In this document: one piece after another, positions 7,688 to 16,806 of the stretch
How positions within the stretch are numbered: the first letter of the stretch is position 1
Layout of the letters: each line of letters begins with the position of its first letter
Source of the DNA: Bacteroidales bacterium
GTDB taxonomy: Bacteria; Bacteroidota; Bacteroidia; Bacteroidales; F082
Assembly: GCA_016285355.1 (NCBI GenBank)
Contig: JAEEQP010000017.1
Coordinates: 1 to 64,000 of the forward strand
Direction of reading: 5' to 3'
Length of the DNA: 64,000 nt
Notes under the pieces: model-generated
Database searches by the model: none
Told to the model about the DNA's origin: nothing
What the model saw: the letters and a program-made list of their open reading frames with translations, nothing else
Program-made: the position numbers and the translations under genes

Positions 7688-9913
7688 ATGAAAAAACTAT
7701 ACCTCATCACTTTACTTAGCCTTGCGCTTTGTGTTTCCTGCGCGAAAAAGGAAACTGATCCTGAAGTCATCGCCATGCGCGGATTGGTGAACCGCGTCGT
7801 GCCTGAGTATTCCGAAAAGATTGTCCTTGAACGACTTGCAAATGACACTATTGACCGTTTCGAAATCGAAATGAAAAGGAATAAACTCGTTATTCGAGGC
7901 AACAACGCCAATAGTATGGCTGTCGGCTTGAACCATTACCTGAAATACTACTGCATGGCACAGTATTCATGGTTTAAAGAGGAACCTTTGCAAATTCCTG
8001 CTGCCATGCCGAAAGTGCCTGCCAAAGTCAGCCTGAGTGCACGCGTTCCTGAACGTTTCTTCTTGAATTACTGTACTTTCGGTTACACCTTACCTTGGTG
8101 GGGCTGGTCGGAGTGGGAGCATTTTATAGACTGGATGGCCCTCAACGGCATCAACCTGCCACTGGCTATCACAGGTCAGGAGTCCGTGTGGTATGAAGTG
8201 TGGAGCGAACTCGGTCTCACCGACGAGGAAATCCGCAGTTACTTTACCGGTCCGGCGCATTTGCCTTGGCACCGTATGCAGAACATCGACCGTTGGGGTG
8301 GACCGTTGCCCATGTCGTGGTTGGAGAATCAAAAAGAATTGCAAAAGCAAATTGTTGCCCGCGAGCGCGAACTCAACATGAAGCCTGTGTTGCCTGGCTT
8401 TGCGGGACATGTGCCGCCTTGCATCACAAGACTTTACCCCGAAGCACCTTTGGCCTCGTTAGGCGATTGGGCAGGCTTCGACAGCATCTGCTGGTGCAAG
8501 TTCCTCGACCCGCTTGACCCGCTTTATACCGAAATTCAGAAGAAATTTATCGACAAGCAAACTGAGTTCTATGGCACCGACCATATTTATGGCATCGATA
8601 TTTTCAATGAGCTCATTCCGCCGAGCTGGGAGCCTGAATATCTCAGTCGCGTGAGCCGTCAGGTGTATGAATCCCTCGAAGCCGCCGACCCCGATGCCAA
8701 ATGGCTTGAGATGGCTTGGCTTTTCTGGAACGAACGTCAATACTGGGAAGTCGACAATCGCATAGAAGCCTACATCACCTCTATGCCCAAAGACAGACAC
8801 ATCATGCTCGATTACTACTGCGAAAGACAACCCGTGTGGGAGCGTACCAACGCCTACTATGGCGTGCCTTACATTTGGTGCTATCTCGGCAATTTCGGCG
8901 GCAATTCCATGTTGGCTGGCAACCTTGACACGGTGAATGTAAGAATCGAACGTGCTTTTGATAGGGGAGGTGACAATTTCATCGGCATCGGCTCCACACT
9001 TGAGGGCTTCGATTGTAACCCCTTCATGTATGAATATGTCTTCGAAAAAGCATGGGACAACCCACTTACGCAGGATGTGGATGCATGGGTGCTGCGCCTC
9101 GCTGACCAACGCGCTGGCAAGGAAGACTCGAACATGAGGGCTGCTTGGACTTTGTTGGCCGATAGCGTATATAATAAGGTGTCGTCGCCGGGCCAGACCG
9201 TCCGCATCAATCAGAGACCGACCATGGGCGACATCAAAGAATACCGCCAGTATTATGTTGCTCCGACTTATTTGTACAGCAATATCACTTTATTAGATGT
9301 ACTTGATGAACTGCTTGCCTCCGACTGCAACACTCGTACCCGTCATTTCGATGCCGTCAACATCACGAGACAGTTGTTAGGCAACTATTTCAGCGACCTG
9401 TATGCCGATTATGTGAAGGCATATAGCGAAGGCGATTACGAGACTTTACATCAGATTGAAAAAACTATGACCTCCATCCTTGATGACACAGATGCTATTT
9501 TGGCTACAGAGAGTGCTTTCCTCGTCGGTCGTTGGATTCGCGATGCGAGAGCCATCGGCATCACTGAAGAGGACAAAGACTACTTCGAAAGCAACGCCCG
9601 CAACATCATAACCACTTGGGGCGAGGAGGATGCTTTGCTGAATGAATACGCCAGCCGTGCCTGGGCAGGTCTCACGGCAACCTACTACGCCTACCGTTGG
9701 AAAGAGTTTTTCAAGGATGTGGATGCCGCCATCGAGGCAGGCCAGCCCTTTGATGAGAAGGCCTATCACGAGCGCATTTGTAAATATGAAGGCCAATGGT
9801 GGCGCGAACGCCTTGGTACTTTCAGTGCCGAGCCGCAAGGCGACGGCATTGCGTTAGCTAAAGCTATTGCCGACAAGTATCGTGCTGAAATGGAAGCCCG
9901 TTACAGGAAATAA
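7688..9913 (+). CDS. Alpha-N-acetylglucosaminidase, GH89 (NAGLU-like) lipoprotein
   Basis: Hydrolyses terminal alpha-N-acetylglucosamine, as in mucin O-glycans or heparan-type glycans. The ATG at 7688 opens a lipoprotein signal (MKKLYLITLLSLALCVSC), so the enzyme is probably anchored in the envelope. Length 741 aa is normal for GH89 with its N-terminal β domain, central (β/α)8 barrel and C-terminal helical domain. Motifs: GYTLPWWGWSEWEHFIDWMA and LAITGQE at the barrel start; Glu308 in DIFNELIPP, matching the acid/base Glu of the family; Glu439 in STLEGFD, matching the nucleophile. No other carbohydrate genes are adjacent, so substrate range cannot be inferred from context. Confidence 0.94.
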   Translation: MKKLYLITLLSLALCVSCAKKETDPEVIAMRGLVNRVVPEYSEKIVLERLANDTIDRFEIEMKRNKLVIRGNNANSMAVGLNHYLKYYCMAQYSWFKEEPLQIPAAMPKVPAKVSLSARVPERFFLNYCTFGYTLPWWGWSEWEHFIDWMALNGINLPLAITGQESVWYEVWSELGLTDEEIRSYFTGPAHLPWHRMQNIDRWGGPLPMSWLENQKELQKQIVARERELNMKPVLPGFAGHVPPCITRLYPEAPLASLGDWAGFDSICWCKFLDPLDPLYTEIQKKFIDKQTEFYGTDHIYGIDIFNELIPPSWEPEYLSRVSRQVYESLEAADPDAKWLEMAWLFWNERQYWEVDNRIEAYITSMPKDRHIMLDYYCERQPVWERTNAYYGVPYIWCYLGNFGGNSMLAGNLDTVNVRIERAFDRGGDNFIGIGSTLEGFDCNPFMYEYVFEKAWDNPLTQDVDAWVLRLADQRAGKEDSNMRAAWTLLADSVYNKVSSPGQTVRINQRPTMGDIKEYRQYYVAPTYLYSNITLLDVLDELLASDCNTRTRHFDAVNITRQLLGNYFSDLYADYVKAYSEGDYETLHQIEKTMTSILDDTDAILATESAFLVGRWIRDARAIGITEEDKDYFESNARNIITTWGEEDALLNEYASRAWAGLTATYYAYRWKEFFKDVDAAIEAGQPFDEKAYHERICKYEGQWWRERLGTFSAEPQGDGIALAKAIADKYRAEMEARYRK

Positions 9914-9982
9914 GGAAGTCCCGAAGGGACGACAGCAATGTAGGTAGGTGGTGTCAACCCCTGCCGATAAACACAAACGACC
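9914..9982. repeat. Short intergenic repeat-like sequence
   Basis: Contains GTCCC-GAA-GGGAC followed by a 'GTAGGTAGGTGGTGTCAACC' style segment that looks like the interspersed repeats common between Bacteroidales genes. Only one copy is seen in this window, so repeat status rests on general familiarity. Confidence 0.3.
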
Positions 9983-10462
9983 ATGAACATCACAGAAAAA
10001 GACAAAGAATATATGCGCGAGGCCATACGCCTCGCCGACGAGAGCGTGAAAAACGGTGGCGGTCCCTTCGGTGCCGTCATCGTGAAGGACGGAGAAATCA
10101 TTGCGGGCAGCGCCAACAGCGTGACCCTCGACAACGACCCGACTGCCCATGCCGAGGTGAACACCATCCGTCAGGCTTGCAAAAAATTAGGCACCTTCGA
10201 TCTCTCGGATTGTGTTATTTACACTTCGTGCGAGCCCTGCCCCATGTGCCTCGGTGCCATCTATTGGGCGCATATCAAGTGCATTTATTACGGCAACACG
10301 AAAAAGGATGCCGCCGATATTAACTTCGCTGATGACTTCATTTACAAGGAGTTGGAGCAACGTAAGGAAAAACGTTTCGTTCCGCTTATATCGCTTTTAC
10401 GCAACGAAGCCCTCAAGACCTTCCGTGCGTGGGAAGCAAAACAGGACAAGGTAGAGTATTAA
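9983..10462 (+). CDS. Nucleoside deaminase, probably guanine deaminase
   Basis: Zinc hydrolase of the cytidine deaminase fold, 159 aa. The zinc-site motifs are complete: HAE in PTAHAEVN (ligand His and catalytic Glu) and PCPMC (two ligand cysteines). The C-terminal segment with DDFIYKEL and the aromatic tail (FRAWEAK) fits small bacterial guanine deaminases (GuaD-type), which convert guanine to xanthine, better than tRNA adenosine deaminases. Cytoplasmic; purine salvage role by family. It could share a transcript with the GH89 gene (69-bp gap), although the gap holds repeat-like sequence. Confidence 0.85.
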   Translation: MNITEKDKEYMREAIRLADESVKNGGGPFGAVIVKDGEIIAGSANSVTLDNDPTAHAEVNTIRQACKKLGTFDLSDCVIYTSCEPCPMCLGAIYWAHIKCIYYGNTKKDAADINFADDFIYKELEQRKEKRFVPLISLLRNEALKTFRAWEAKQDKVEY

Positions 10463-10496
10463 TTTCAAAAAGTGTCCTTGTAAGGGAAAATAGTAT

Positions 10497-10600
10497 TATC
10501 TTTGCAGCCGCAAAACCGCCGCACTCATCACTGAGATGAAGACAATGCGTTGACGTCGAGGTCGGTGCGGGAATCATAATCATCTGATCCGGAGGTCGTT
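10497..10600 (+). promoter_or_regulatory. Promoter and structured leader before the TM1266-like gene
   Basis: TATCTTTG at 10497-10504 fits TAnnTTTG. The ~95-nt leader holds a closing stem CCGCAC (10519-10524)/GTGCGG (10565-10570) enclosing a small TCATC/GATGA hairpin (10525-10539). A strong GGAGG Shine-Dalgarno at 10591-10595 is unusual for Bacteroidota. The leader may be regulatory, but no known riboswitch fits. Confidence 0.5.
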
Positions 10601-10603
10601 CAA

Positions 10604-10867
10604 ATGGAAAGGAGAATAGGCACAGTCCTTATTTATGTGGAAAACAGGGAATCCGCGCCCCAAGTCAACGCGGTGCTCTCCCGCCATGCGAGCATCATTA
10701 TCTGCCGCCAAGGTTTTCCGCGCGAGCATTACAGCCTCATTTCCGTCATCTTTGAAGGCACCACAGACGAGATAGGTTCCCTCACAGGCCAGTTGGGTCG
10801 CATCGAAGGTATCGAAGTGAAGTCGGCGTTACTGAAAGGACATGAGACTTCAAGACATGAGACGTGA
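10604..10867 (+). CDS. TM1266-like iron-only hydrogenase system regulator
   Basis: An 87-residue ACT-like domain protein. The layout RIGTVLIYVENRE ... VNAVLSRHASIIICRQGFP ... SLISVIFEGTTDEIGSLTGQLGRIEGIEVKSALLK matches the TM1266 family, small proteins encoded beside [FeFe]-hydrogenase maturation genes and proposed to act as regulators. The neighbour hydG, 82 bp downstream, supports the call. The last residues (HETSRHET) come from a locally repeated ATGAGAC sequence and look like a slipped or extended C-terminus. Biochemical function is not established for the family. Confidence 0.85.
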   Translation: MERRIGTVLIYVENRESAPQVNAVLSRHASIIICRQGFPREHYSLISVIFEGTTDEIGSLTGQLGRIEGIEVKSALLKGHETSRHET

Positions 10868-10949
10868 GACAATGATTAATGTCCTGCGTCCCCAGTCCTA
10901 TGTCCTACGTCAAAGGAACTCTGAACAATAACTTAAAAATCAAACTGAT

Positions 10950-12404
10950 ATGCAATTTCATCCAGAAAAATGTCGTATTCCCGACGAGCCCAACAAGCCG
11001 TTTATCTCATCAGAAGAGATTTGGGATTACATCAACAACACCAAGAGTACCCCTGAACGCGTGCACGAAATCATCCAAAAGTCGTTGGATAAGAACCGTC
11101 TGACCTTAGAAGAGACCGCCGTCCTCGTCAATACCACCGACCCTGCGCTGGTGGAAGAGATCAAGGAAGGTGCCCGCGAACTGAAGCGCCGCATCTATGG
11201 CAACCGTATTGTGCTGTTTGCCCCCCTCTATGTGGGTAACTATTGCGTCAACAACTGCTCATACTGCGGTTTCCGCTCCTCCAACAAGGAACAGATTCGT
11301 ACCACTTTGACTGACGAGGAACTCGTCCGCAACGTGGAAGCCCTCGAGGAAGACGGCCAGAAGCGCCTCATCCTCGTCTATGGTGAGTCACCGAAATACT
11401 CGCCCGAGTACATCGCCCACACAGTGAAGGTGACCTACGCCACCAAGAAAGGCAAGGGCAGCATCCGCCGTGTGAACATTAACGCTGCTCCGCTGGATGT
11501 GGAAGGCTTCCGCACCGTGAAAGAGGCCGGCATCGGCACCTATCAGATTTTCCAAGAGACCTACTGCCCCGAAATTTACAACGACTACCACCCGAAAAAC
11601 ACCCTGAAGGGCAACTACGAGTGGCGCCTGACCGCTATGGACCGCGCCCAGCAGGCTGGTATCGATGACAACGGTCTGGGTATCCTCTTCGGTCTGTACG
11701 ACTGGCGTTACGAGGTGCTGGCCATGATTCGCCATACCAATCACCTTGAGGCTTGCTTCAACGTGGGTCCGCACACCATTTCGTTCCCGCGTATCAAAGA
11801 TGCTTCAGGCTTGAGCATCGACAAGAAGTATTTCGTGGATGACGACACTTTCGAGAAAATTATCGCCATCTTCCGTCTGGCCGTGCCTTACACAGGCATG
11901 ATCCTGACCGCTCGTGAGGATGCCGCCTTCCGCGTAAAAGCCATCGAATACGGCATCTCGCAAATCGACGGTGGCACCAACTTACAGATTGGCGACTACA
12001 AATACCACCACGAGGAGGAAGAGAAGAACAGCGACAAGCAAGAAAACCAAAACCTGCACCGCGAGCAGTTCAAGATCGGCGACGACCGCAGCTTGGGCGA
12101 GACCATCGACGAACTCCTTGACCACGACTTCATCCCGAGCTTCTGCACTGCTTGCTACCGTTTGGGCCGCACAGGTGAGCACTTCATGGAATTCAGCGTT
12201 CCGGGCTTCATCAAGCGCTATTGCACGCCCAATGCCATCCTCACCCTGACCGAGTATTTGGTCGACTACGCCACCCCTGAAGTGGCCGCCAAGGGTTGGA
12301 AGTGCATTGAGAACAACTTCAAAAACGTCGACCCGAAGTTCTTAGATGAGTTGAAGGCACGCATCGAGCGGATTAAGAACGGTGAGCGAGATTTGTATTT
12401 CTAA
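10950..12404 (+). CDS. hydG: [FeFe]-hydrogenase H-cluster maturation radical SAM enzyme HydG
   Basis: Radical SAM tyrosine lyase that cleaves tyrosine to p-cresol and supplies CO and cyanide ligands for the hydrogenase H-cluster. Length 484 aa is typical. The radical SAM cluster motif CX3CX2C is at Cys99/Cys103/Cys106 (CVNNCSYC). The HydG-specific C-terminal cluster motif CX2CX22C is at Cys399/Cys402/Cys425. These two motifs separate it from the related ThiH. The ATG at 10950 starts the family-typical N-terminus. hydE, hydF and the hydrogenase itself are not in the window. An electron sink for fermentation is implied for the organism. Confidence 0.97.
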   Translation: MQFHPEKCRIPDEPNKPFISSEEIWDYINNTKSTPERVHEIIQKSLDKNRLTLEETAVLVNTTDPALVEEIKEGARELKRRIYGNRIVLFAPLYVGNYCVNNCSYCGFRSSNKEQIRTTLTDEELVRNVEALEEDGQKRLILVYGESPKYSPEYIAHTVKVTYATKKGKGSIRRVNINAAPLDVEGFRTVKEAGIGTYQIFQETYCPEIYNDYHPKNTLKGNYEWRLTAMDRAQQAGIDDNGLGILFGLYDWRYEVLAMIRHTNHLEACFNVGPHTISFPRIKDASGLSIDKKYFVDDDTFEKIIAIFRLAVPYTGMILTAREDAAFRVKAIEYGISQIDGGTNLQIGDYKYHHEEEEKNSDKQENQNLHREQFKIGDDRSLGETIDELLDHDFIPSFCTACYRLGRTGEHFMEFSVPGFIKRYCTPNAILTLTEYLVDYATPEVAAKGWKCIENNFKNVDPKFLDELKARIERIKNGERDLYF

Positions 12405-12446
12405 AAGCTAAGTTCCTCAGAACCAGTCGAAGGGTCGACCGATAAA

Positions 12447-12485
12447 AAAGGTGCCATGAGATAAATCTCTTGGCACCTTTCGTAT
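12447..12485. terminator. Bidirectional terminator between hydG and the PP2C gene
   Basis: Ten-bp stem AAAGGTGCCA (12447-12456) / TGGCACCTTT (12471-12480) with GAGA/TCTC inside and a short loop. The minus-strand read is followed by a clean T-run. It separates two convergent transcripts and ends the long minus-strand T6SS region. Confidence 0.88.
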
Positions 12486-12507
12486 GTTTGTTGATAGTTT
12501 GTTATGC

Positions 12508-13377
12508 TTATTGACCAGAGAACATCGTTTTGAAGAAATGCTTTAGTCTCGAAGTTTGAGGTCGAGATTCGGATTCATCATAGACCGAAGCCAAGGCGAT
12601 GCAAATATTGTCGTATCCTCCGGCATCTAAAGCAAGTTCCATAAGTTTATCGCAACACTCATTAATGTTATGATAATATGTCTTGATTACTTTCTCAATT
12701 GTGTTGTTTGTACAGTAACCGCACAACCCGTCTGAACATAACAAAAACACATCATTGGGTTGAATGTTATAAGTGACGATATCAGCTTCAGCAGGGGCAT
12801 CAAAGTCGCCCAATCCTCGCGTAATGAGGTTGCTGTCAGGATGAGACAGAGCCTTTTCTTCGGTCAATTCTCCTTTGTTGATGAGTTCCTGGACATAAGA
12901 ATGGTCTTTTGTTAAAGCTTTCAAGCCTAAACGAGGAGTAAATACATAACATCGGCTGTCTCCGCACCAAGCGATAAAAGCTTTATCTTTCAATATCCAA
13001 CATATAACAATAGTGGTTCCCATTCCAATGGTTTCGGGATGGGAAATCATGTGCTCGTTAAGGTATCTGTCAGCAGTTGTTATTACATTTTTAAGAAAGG
13101 CTGTGATTTTTTCTTCCGAAGCAATAATTTGGGAAAAATTGGATGAATTGAAGGTTTTTTGTATACTTTCAATAGTCAAATTTGAAGCTACCTCACCTGC
13201 ATTGGCTCCTCCCATCCCGTCAGCAACAACCAACACTGAACCTTTTTGGCCAATATGAGATTCTATTGCATTGTTGTTCCAATTGGGAGAACATAAATCG
13301 GGACAGAAGGTGAAGGCATCTTCATTATTGTCGCGTTCTTTGCCTGTGTCAGTTTTGGCAACAATTCTGATTTTCAT
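12508..13377 (-). CDS. PP2C-type protein phosphatase (Stp1/PppA-like)
   Basis: Mn/Mg-dependent Ser/Thr phosphatase, 289 aa, cytoplasmic. All core PP2C motifs are present in order: NEDA (metal Asp), VVADGMGGANAGE, GMGTT, WCGDSR, LLCSDGL and GYDNI. It is the last gene of the kinase - periplasmic protein - phosphatase group and lies in the same direction as the T6SS genes. In T6SS loci such as Pseudomonas H1, a PpkA-type kinase and a PppA-type phosphatase control an FHA protein. A kinase (15173-16687) and an FHA domain (24320-26734) are both present here, so it probably reverses that phosphorylation (inference). Confidence 0.93.
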   Translation of the reverse strand: MKIRIVAKTDTGKERDNNEDAFTFCPDLCSPNWNNNAIESHIGQKGSVLVVADGMGGANAGEVASNLTIESIQKTFNSSNFSQIIASEEKITAFLKNVITTADRYLNEHMISHPETIGMGTTIVICWILKDKAFIAWCGDSRCYVFTPRLGLKALTKDHSYVQELINKGELTEEKALSHPDSNLITRGLGDFDAPAEADIVTYNIQPNDVFLLCSDGLCGYCTNNTIEKVIKTYYHNINECCDKLMELALDAGGYDNICIALASVYDESESRPQTSRLKHFFKTMFSGQ

Positions 13378-13405
13378 ACTATTAAATTGATGAGGATGCG
13401 AACTG

Positions 13406-15163
13406 TTATAAATCGAAAGCAGGTTTTATGTCCTCTTTGGTTTTTTTCCTTACTTCAACCTTTTCCTTGTTTTTGGTTTTGGCAGATGGCTTTTCGTAAT
13501 CAATTCTTACATCAAAAGTTGAAGGAGGACAGCCTTCTTCTATCACTTCGATGGTCAGGTCGTTGATGCCATAGTTCAAATTTTCGACTTGAAACTCATA
13601 CCGAGTGTCTGATATTTTTTTGGGATCATAGTCTATTGTATCAGGAACGATTTTGACACTTTTATGATAATCGTATTTGTCATCAATGGTTTTTTGATCG
13701 TTAATGTCTATAGTGAAAGAAATAGTACCTTTTTTTATGATTTTAGTTTCAGATTTCACTATGTCGATAATGAAATGTTTTACATACCATGCAGGAATCT
13801 TCACCCTATAAATCGGAAAACTTATTCCATCAGAAATGACTTGAAAAGAATATACATACGGTGAACTAAAATCGGTTATTTCATCAGGTAAGTTTTGTGG
13901 AATGCTTAGTTTGCATTGGTATTCGATGAAATTGCCACTTGGAGTGTCCTTTGTTTTTTTTGTATAAGGCTCTATTTCGCATCCCAAATCTGAATTTACT
14001 GTTTCTATTATTGTGTTTTCCGTAGGGATGAAATGTGGCATTTGTAGTCGAATACTGGTTTTATAAATTTTGTGACGAAAGCCAATTTCTTGGTCTTCAT
14101 TGATGGATATTTTGAATTTCTCTTTTGATGCATGAAGTAGTCCTTGTTTCCCGGAAAGTTTCACGAAAGCGTTATTATCAAAGTAATCATAGATGGCTTC
14201 AAATTGTGCTGGTAATATTTGCTCACCGTCAATAGATAGACCCCATAAACCGTTTTTTTGAGAAACATCTATAGGAGAAACAACAGTCTTTTGCGGGACT
14301 TTGTTGTTCTTAAATGAACAACGTTCAGCATTATACCAGATCTCAATGGGAACTAATCTCGCATTAAACCGAATTGAGATTTGATCTGTTTTTCCGCAAT
14401 TTGCAATCATGGTAGAGTTTTCCAAATCCGTCACAGAAATTTTACCTTTCAACTTGGCTTGTTGTTTCAAGTCCTCTTCTTCCCGCCTTGCAAAGATGGG
14501 CCTGAGTTCCTTTCCTTCTCCCTCATAAAAATAAACCATGTGCTTGATTACAACGATACAAAGCCCTTCATCGTTCATCGAAGAGATGAATTCTATATCG
14601 TCTGGAGAAAAAGTTTTGCCATTAAAAGAAAATGTTATCGGAGATCCATCTTTGTTGAATAGTACATTGTAAACATCTTTATCTTTGGGCTTTTCAGGGT
14701 TCTTGTATTTGCGGATTGAGGCATAGCCGTTCAGGAAAGGGTATGCATAAACATATCCTTCTTTATCCAAACTTCCTTTGGTATCAACAAAATGATATCG
14801 GTCATTACTTATTACAACCATGTATCCGTTTGAATAGAAAGGATAGTCGTTTGCTACCTTACAGTTCTCAAGCGATGTGAACTTGCCATCAGTAGAGTAA
14901 AATCCAGTGATTTCGTCGGAATTTTGTTTAGTAGTTACAGCTAATCCTTCAGAGAAGGGGTATAGCTTATCGCTTGTCTTAAAAAGACGTTTCCCCTCAG
15001 GTGTCCAAATGATTTTTTCGTTTAACGAGTCAGTAATGATAAAATCGGCTCCTGTGGCGAAATAGATACTGTCGTAATACGGAGGGATAATCCAGTGTGC
15101 CACTTGAGCTTGGATGTGGCCTGCCATTAGCAGAGCCGACAATAAGATGATTGCTTTTTTCAT
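13406..15163 (-). CDS. Large periplasmic protein with WG-type repeat region, T6SS-linked
   Basis: 585 aa with a clear signal peptide (MKKAIILLSALLMAGHIQA). The N-terminal two-thirds alternate short β segments with patterns such as 'EGLAVTTKQ', 'NGYASIRKY', 'KNGLWGLSIDGEQILPAQFEAIYDY', typical of WG/KWG β-propeller-like repeats. The C-terminal part is β-rich with a charged tail (KNKEKVEVRKKTKED). It lies between the kinase and PP2C genes (gaps 9 and 28 bp), so the three are probably co-expressed. A role as an envelope part of the secretion system or a ligand for the kinase's periplasmic domain is possible. I could not equate it with TssR or any named Tss protein. Confidence 0.75.
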   Translation of the reverse strand: MKKAIILLSALLMAGHIQAQVAHWIIPPYYDSIYFATGADFIITDSLNEKIIWTPEGKRLFKTSDKLYPFSEGLAVTTKQNSDEITGFYSTDGKFTSLENCKVANDYPFYSNGYMVVISNDRYHFVDTKGSLDKEGYVYAYPFLNGYASIRKYKNPEKPKDKDVYNVLFNKDGSPITFSFNGKTFSPDDIEFISSMNDEGLCIVVIKHMVYFYEGEGKELRPIFARREEEDLKQQAKLKGKISVTDLENSTMIANCGKTDQISIRFNARLVPIEIWYNAERCSFKNNKVPQKTVVSPIDVSQKNGLWGLSIDGEQILPAQFEAIYDYFDNNAFVKLSGKQGLLHASKEKFKISINEDQEIGFRHKIYKTSIRLQMPHFIPTENTIIETVNSDLGCEIEPYTKKTKDTPSGNFIEYQCKLSIPQNLPDEITDFSSPYVYSFQVISDGISFPIYRVKIPAWYVKHFIIDIVKSETKIIKKGTISFTIDINDQKTIDDKYDYHKSVKIVPDTIDYDPKKISDTRYEFQVENLNYGINDLTIEVIEEGCPPSTFDVRIDYEKPSAKTKNKEKVEVRKKTKEDIKPAFDL

Positions 15164-15172
15164 ATTATTTTA

Positions 15173-16687
15173 TTATTGGTTGATGAGTTGTTCTGTTAAG
15201 TCAGCTTCTAATTTTTCCTCTATCTTGTTCCTTGTTTTTTGTATTTTATTGACCATGGATGTATCTTGGATGGATTTTGCCCAATTCTCTGATATGTCCA
15301 AATATTTTTTGGCTTGTGAATAATCCAATTGTTTGTTGAGGCGTTCGTCGCCATAATAGGAAGCCAATCTGTATGCAACATCGGCGTTGATGTATGCATT
15401 TGACGAGTCGTTCAGCTCCAGAATGTCCATCATTAAAGCTCGGGTTTTTACAATTTTTCCTTCATCTTTTGGGAAATTGTTAATGTCGACTTCAATGTTT
15501 AATAGTTTTTTACGTTGAACAGAAATGGGGTCGGAATACCATCCGTTAGTGAAAACAATCTGATACATAGCAGGTACATATTTCATGAATTTACTCAAAC
15601 TGTCCATGTCCTTGAGACCAGAAAGAAGTGAATCAACGTTGTCAATGTTCATTTGTCTTAAAGCGATTTCATATAATTCTTCCGTTGATTTTGCAACTGG
15701 AAGCTCTGGCTCTTGAGGTGGAATAAAGAAATAATAAACTGCTCCAGCGATGAGAATGCATGTTAAAAGGCTAATAGTGATAATCAGAGGTTTCTTACGT
15801 TTTAAAGGATATTGTTTGGATTGAGCCGCTTGCTTGATCTGTTTTGCTGTGGGTCTTTTTTTGGGATTTTTTTGCAAACAAGCATGGATGAGATTCTTAA
15901 TACTTGAAGGAAAACCAGAAAGGCTTGGCATAGGCGTGTGTGCATCTTGGACTTTGCCACCTTCTTCACCGAATGGCACTTTTCCTGTCAATATCTCACA
16001 CAATGTGGCACCAAAGGCCCAAATGTCGCTTTCAGTTGTGGGTGTGGGGTTGTCTTCAAAACGCTCAGGTGACATGTAGGCGAAAGTACCGCTGTGCTCA
16101 GTGTCATAATAGCTTCCGTGTGAACCGTTTGTCTTGGAACTGATGCCAAAATCAGTAATGGCATAATTATGGTTGTTGTCGATGAGGATATTAGCAGGTT
16201 TGATGTCCTGATGGATGATTTGCGGTTGGTTGGAATGTAGTTTGGCCAATCCCGATGCCACATCTGAAATGAATTTCCAAATCTCCTCGGTGGTTAGTTT
16301 CTTTCCGATAAGTTGTTCTGACGAACCATTCTTACAGTATGGTAATACCAGATACGGAACGTCTTGATAGATGGCAAAACTAGTGGGTTGGAGTAGATTC
16401 TCATGGCGGCATTCGTAAACAATTTTGTATTCATCGCGAAAACGTTGTTCACCTTCGATGTCTAAAGCATTCTTAGGACGGTATATCTTGATGGCCACCA
16501 ACATGCCTGTTTCATCGGCATTTCCGTTTATGGCTGTGCCTTCTTCGTCGTATTCAGTATCGATGGTAATAGTGTCCATGGCAAGCCAAACATCAGCTGT
16601 AGCACCATCTGTACTTAGCGGACGCAATAGTTTATAATGTCCGTCGAAAAGTTCTCCTTTTTCGGCAATTTCTTGTATATTAGTCAT
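15173..16687 (-). CDS. Transmembrane Ser/Thr protein kinase (PpkA-like role)
   Basis: 504 aa. Residues ~15-290 form a Hanks-type kinase domain with VAIKIY (ATP lysine), HQDIKPAN with catalytic Asp161, the metal-binding ITDFGIS, activation-loop end FAYMSPE, and DIWAFGATLCEILTGKVPF. The glycine-rich loop is degenerate (STDGATADVW). One membrane helix follows (LIITISLLTCILIAGAVYYF), then a ~190-residue external domain. This topology matches bacterial receptor-type kinases. With the PP2C gene downstream and an FHA domain in the T6SS operon, it fits a threonine-phosphorylation switch for secretion (inference). The gene has its own candidate promoter. Confidence 0.93.
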   Translation of the reverse strand: MTNIQEIAEKGELFDGHYKLLRPLSTDGATADVWLAMDTITIDTEYDEEGTAINGNADETGMLVAIKIYRPKNALDIEGEQRFRDEYKIVYECRHENLLQPTSFAIYQDVPYLVLPYCKNGSSEQLIGKKLTTEEIWKFISDVASGLAKLHSNQPQIIHQDIKPANILIDNNHNYAITDFGISSKTNGSHGSYYDTEHSGTFAYMSPERFEDNPTPTTESDIWAFGATLCEILTGKVPFGEEGGKVQDAHTPMPSLSGFPSSIKNLIHACLQKNPKKRPTAKQIKQAAQSKQYPLKRKKPLIITISLLTCILIAGAVYYFFIPPQEPELPVAKSTEELYEIALRQMNIDNVDSLLSGLKDMDSLSKFMKYVPAMYQIVFTNGWYSDPISVQRKKLLNIEVDINNFPKDEGKIVKTRALMMDILELNDSSNAYINADVAYRLASYYGDERLNKQLDYSQAKKYLDISENWAKSIQDTSMVNKIQKTRNKIEEKLEADLTEQLINQ

Positions 16688-16758
16688 TTGTGTGTCTGTT
16701 GCAGTGTCTCATCTTTTTTACTTTGTGAATTCAACAAGGTATAAAAATGATTTGGTTG

Positions 16759-16766
16759 CAAAATTA
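16759..16766 (-). promoter_or_regulatory. Candidate internal promoter before the kinase gene
   Basis: Plus-strand CAAAATTA reads TAATTTTG on the minus strand, fitting TAnnTTTG, about 72 bp before the kinase start. The 119-bp gap between the glucosaminidase and kinase genes is among the widest in the minus-strand block. It suggests kinase, periplasmic protein and PP2C can be transcribed apart from the main T6SS operon. No -33 box is evident. Confidence 0.5.
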
Positions 16767-16806
16767 CAGATTTTATTTGAATTATTGTAATGTCTTTATT
16801 TGTCTT

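Noticed and set aside
10519..10600. Possible TPP riboswitch (CTGAGA and CTGATCCGGA present)
   Set aside because: CTGAGA lies in the loop side of a small hairpin, not on the 3' side of P3 next to P2, and the P4/P5 and closing stem do not fit.
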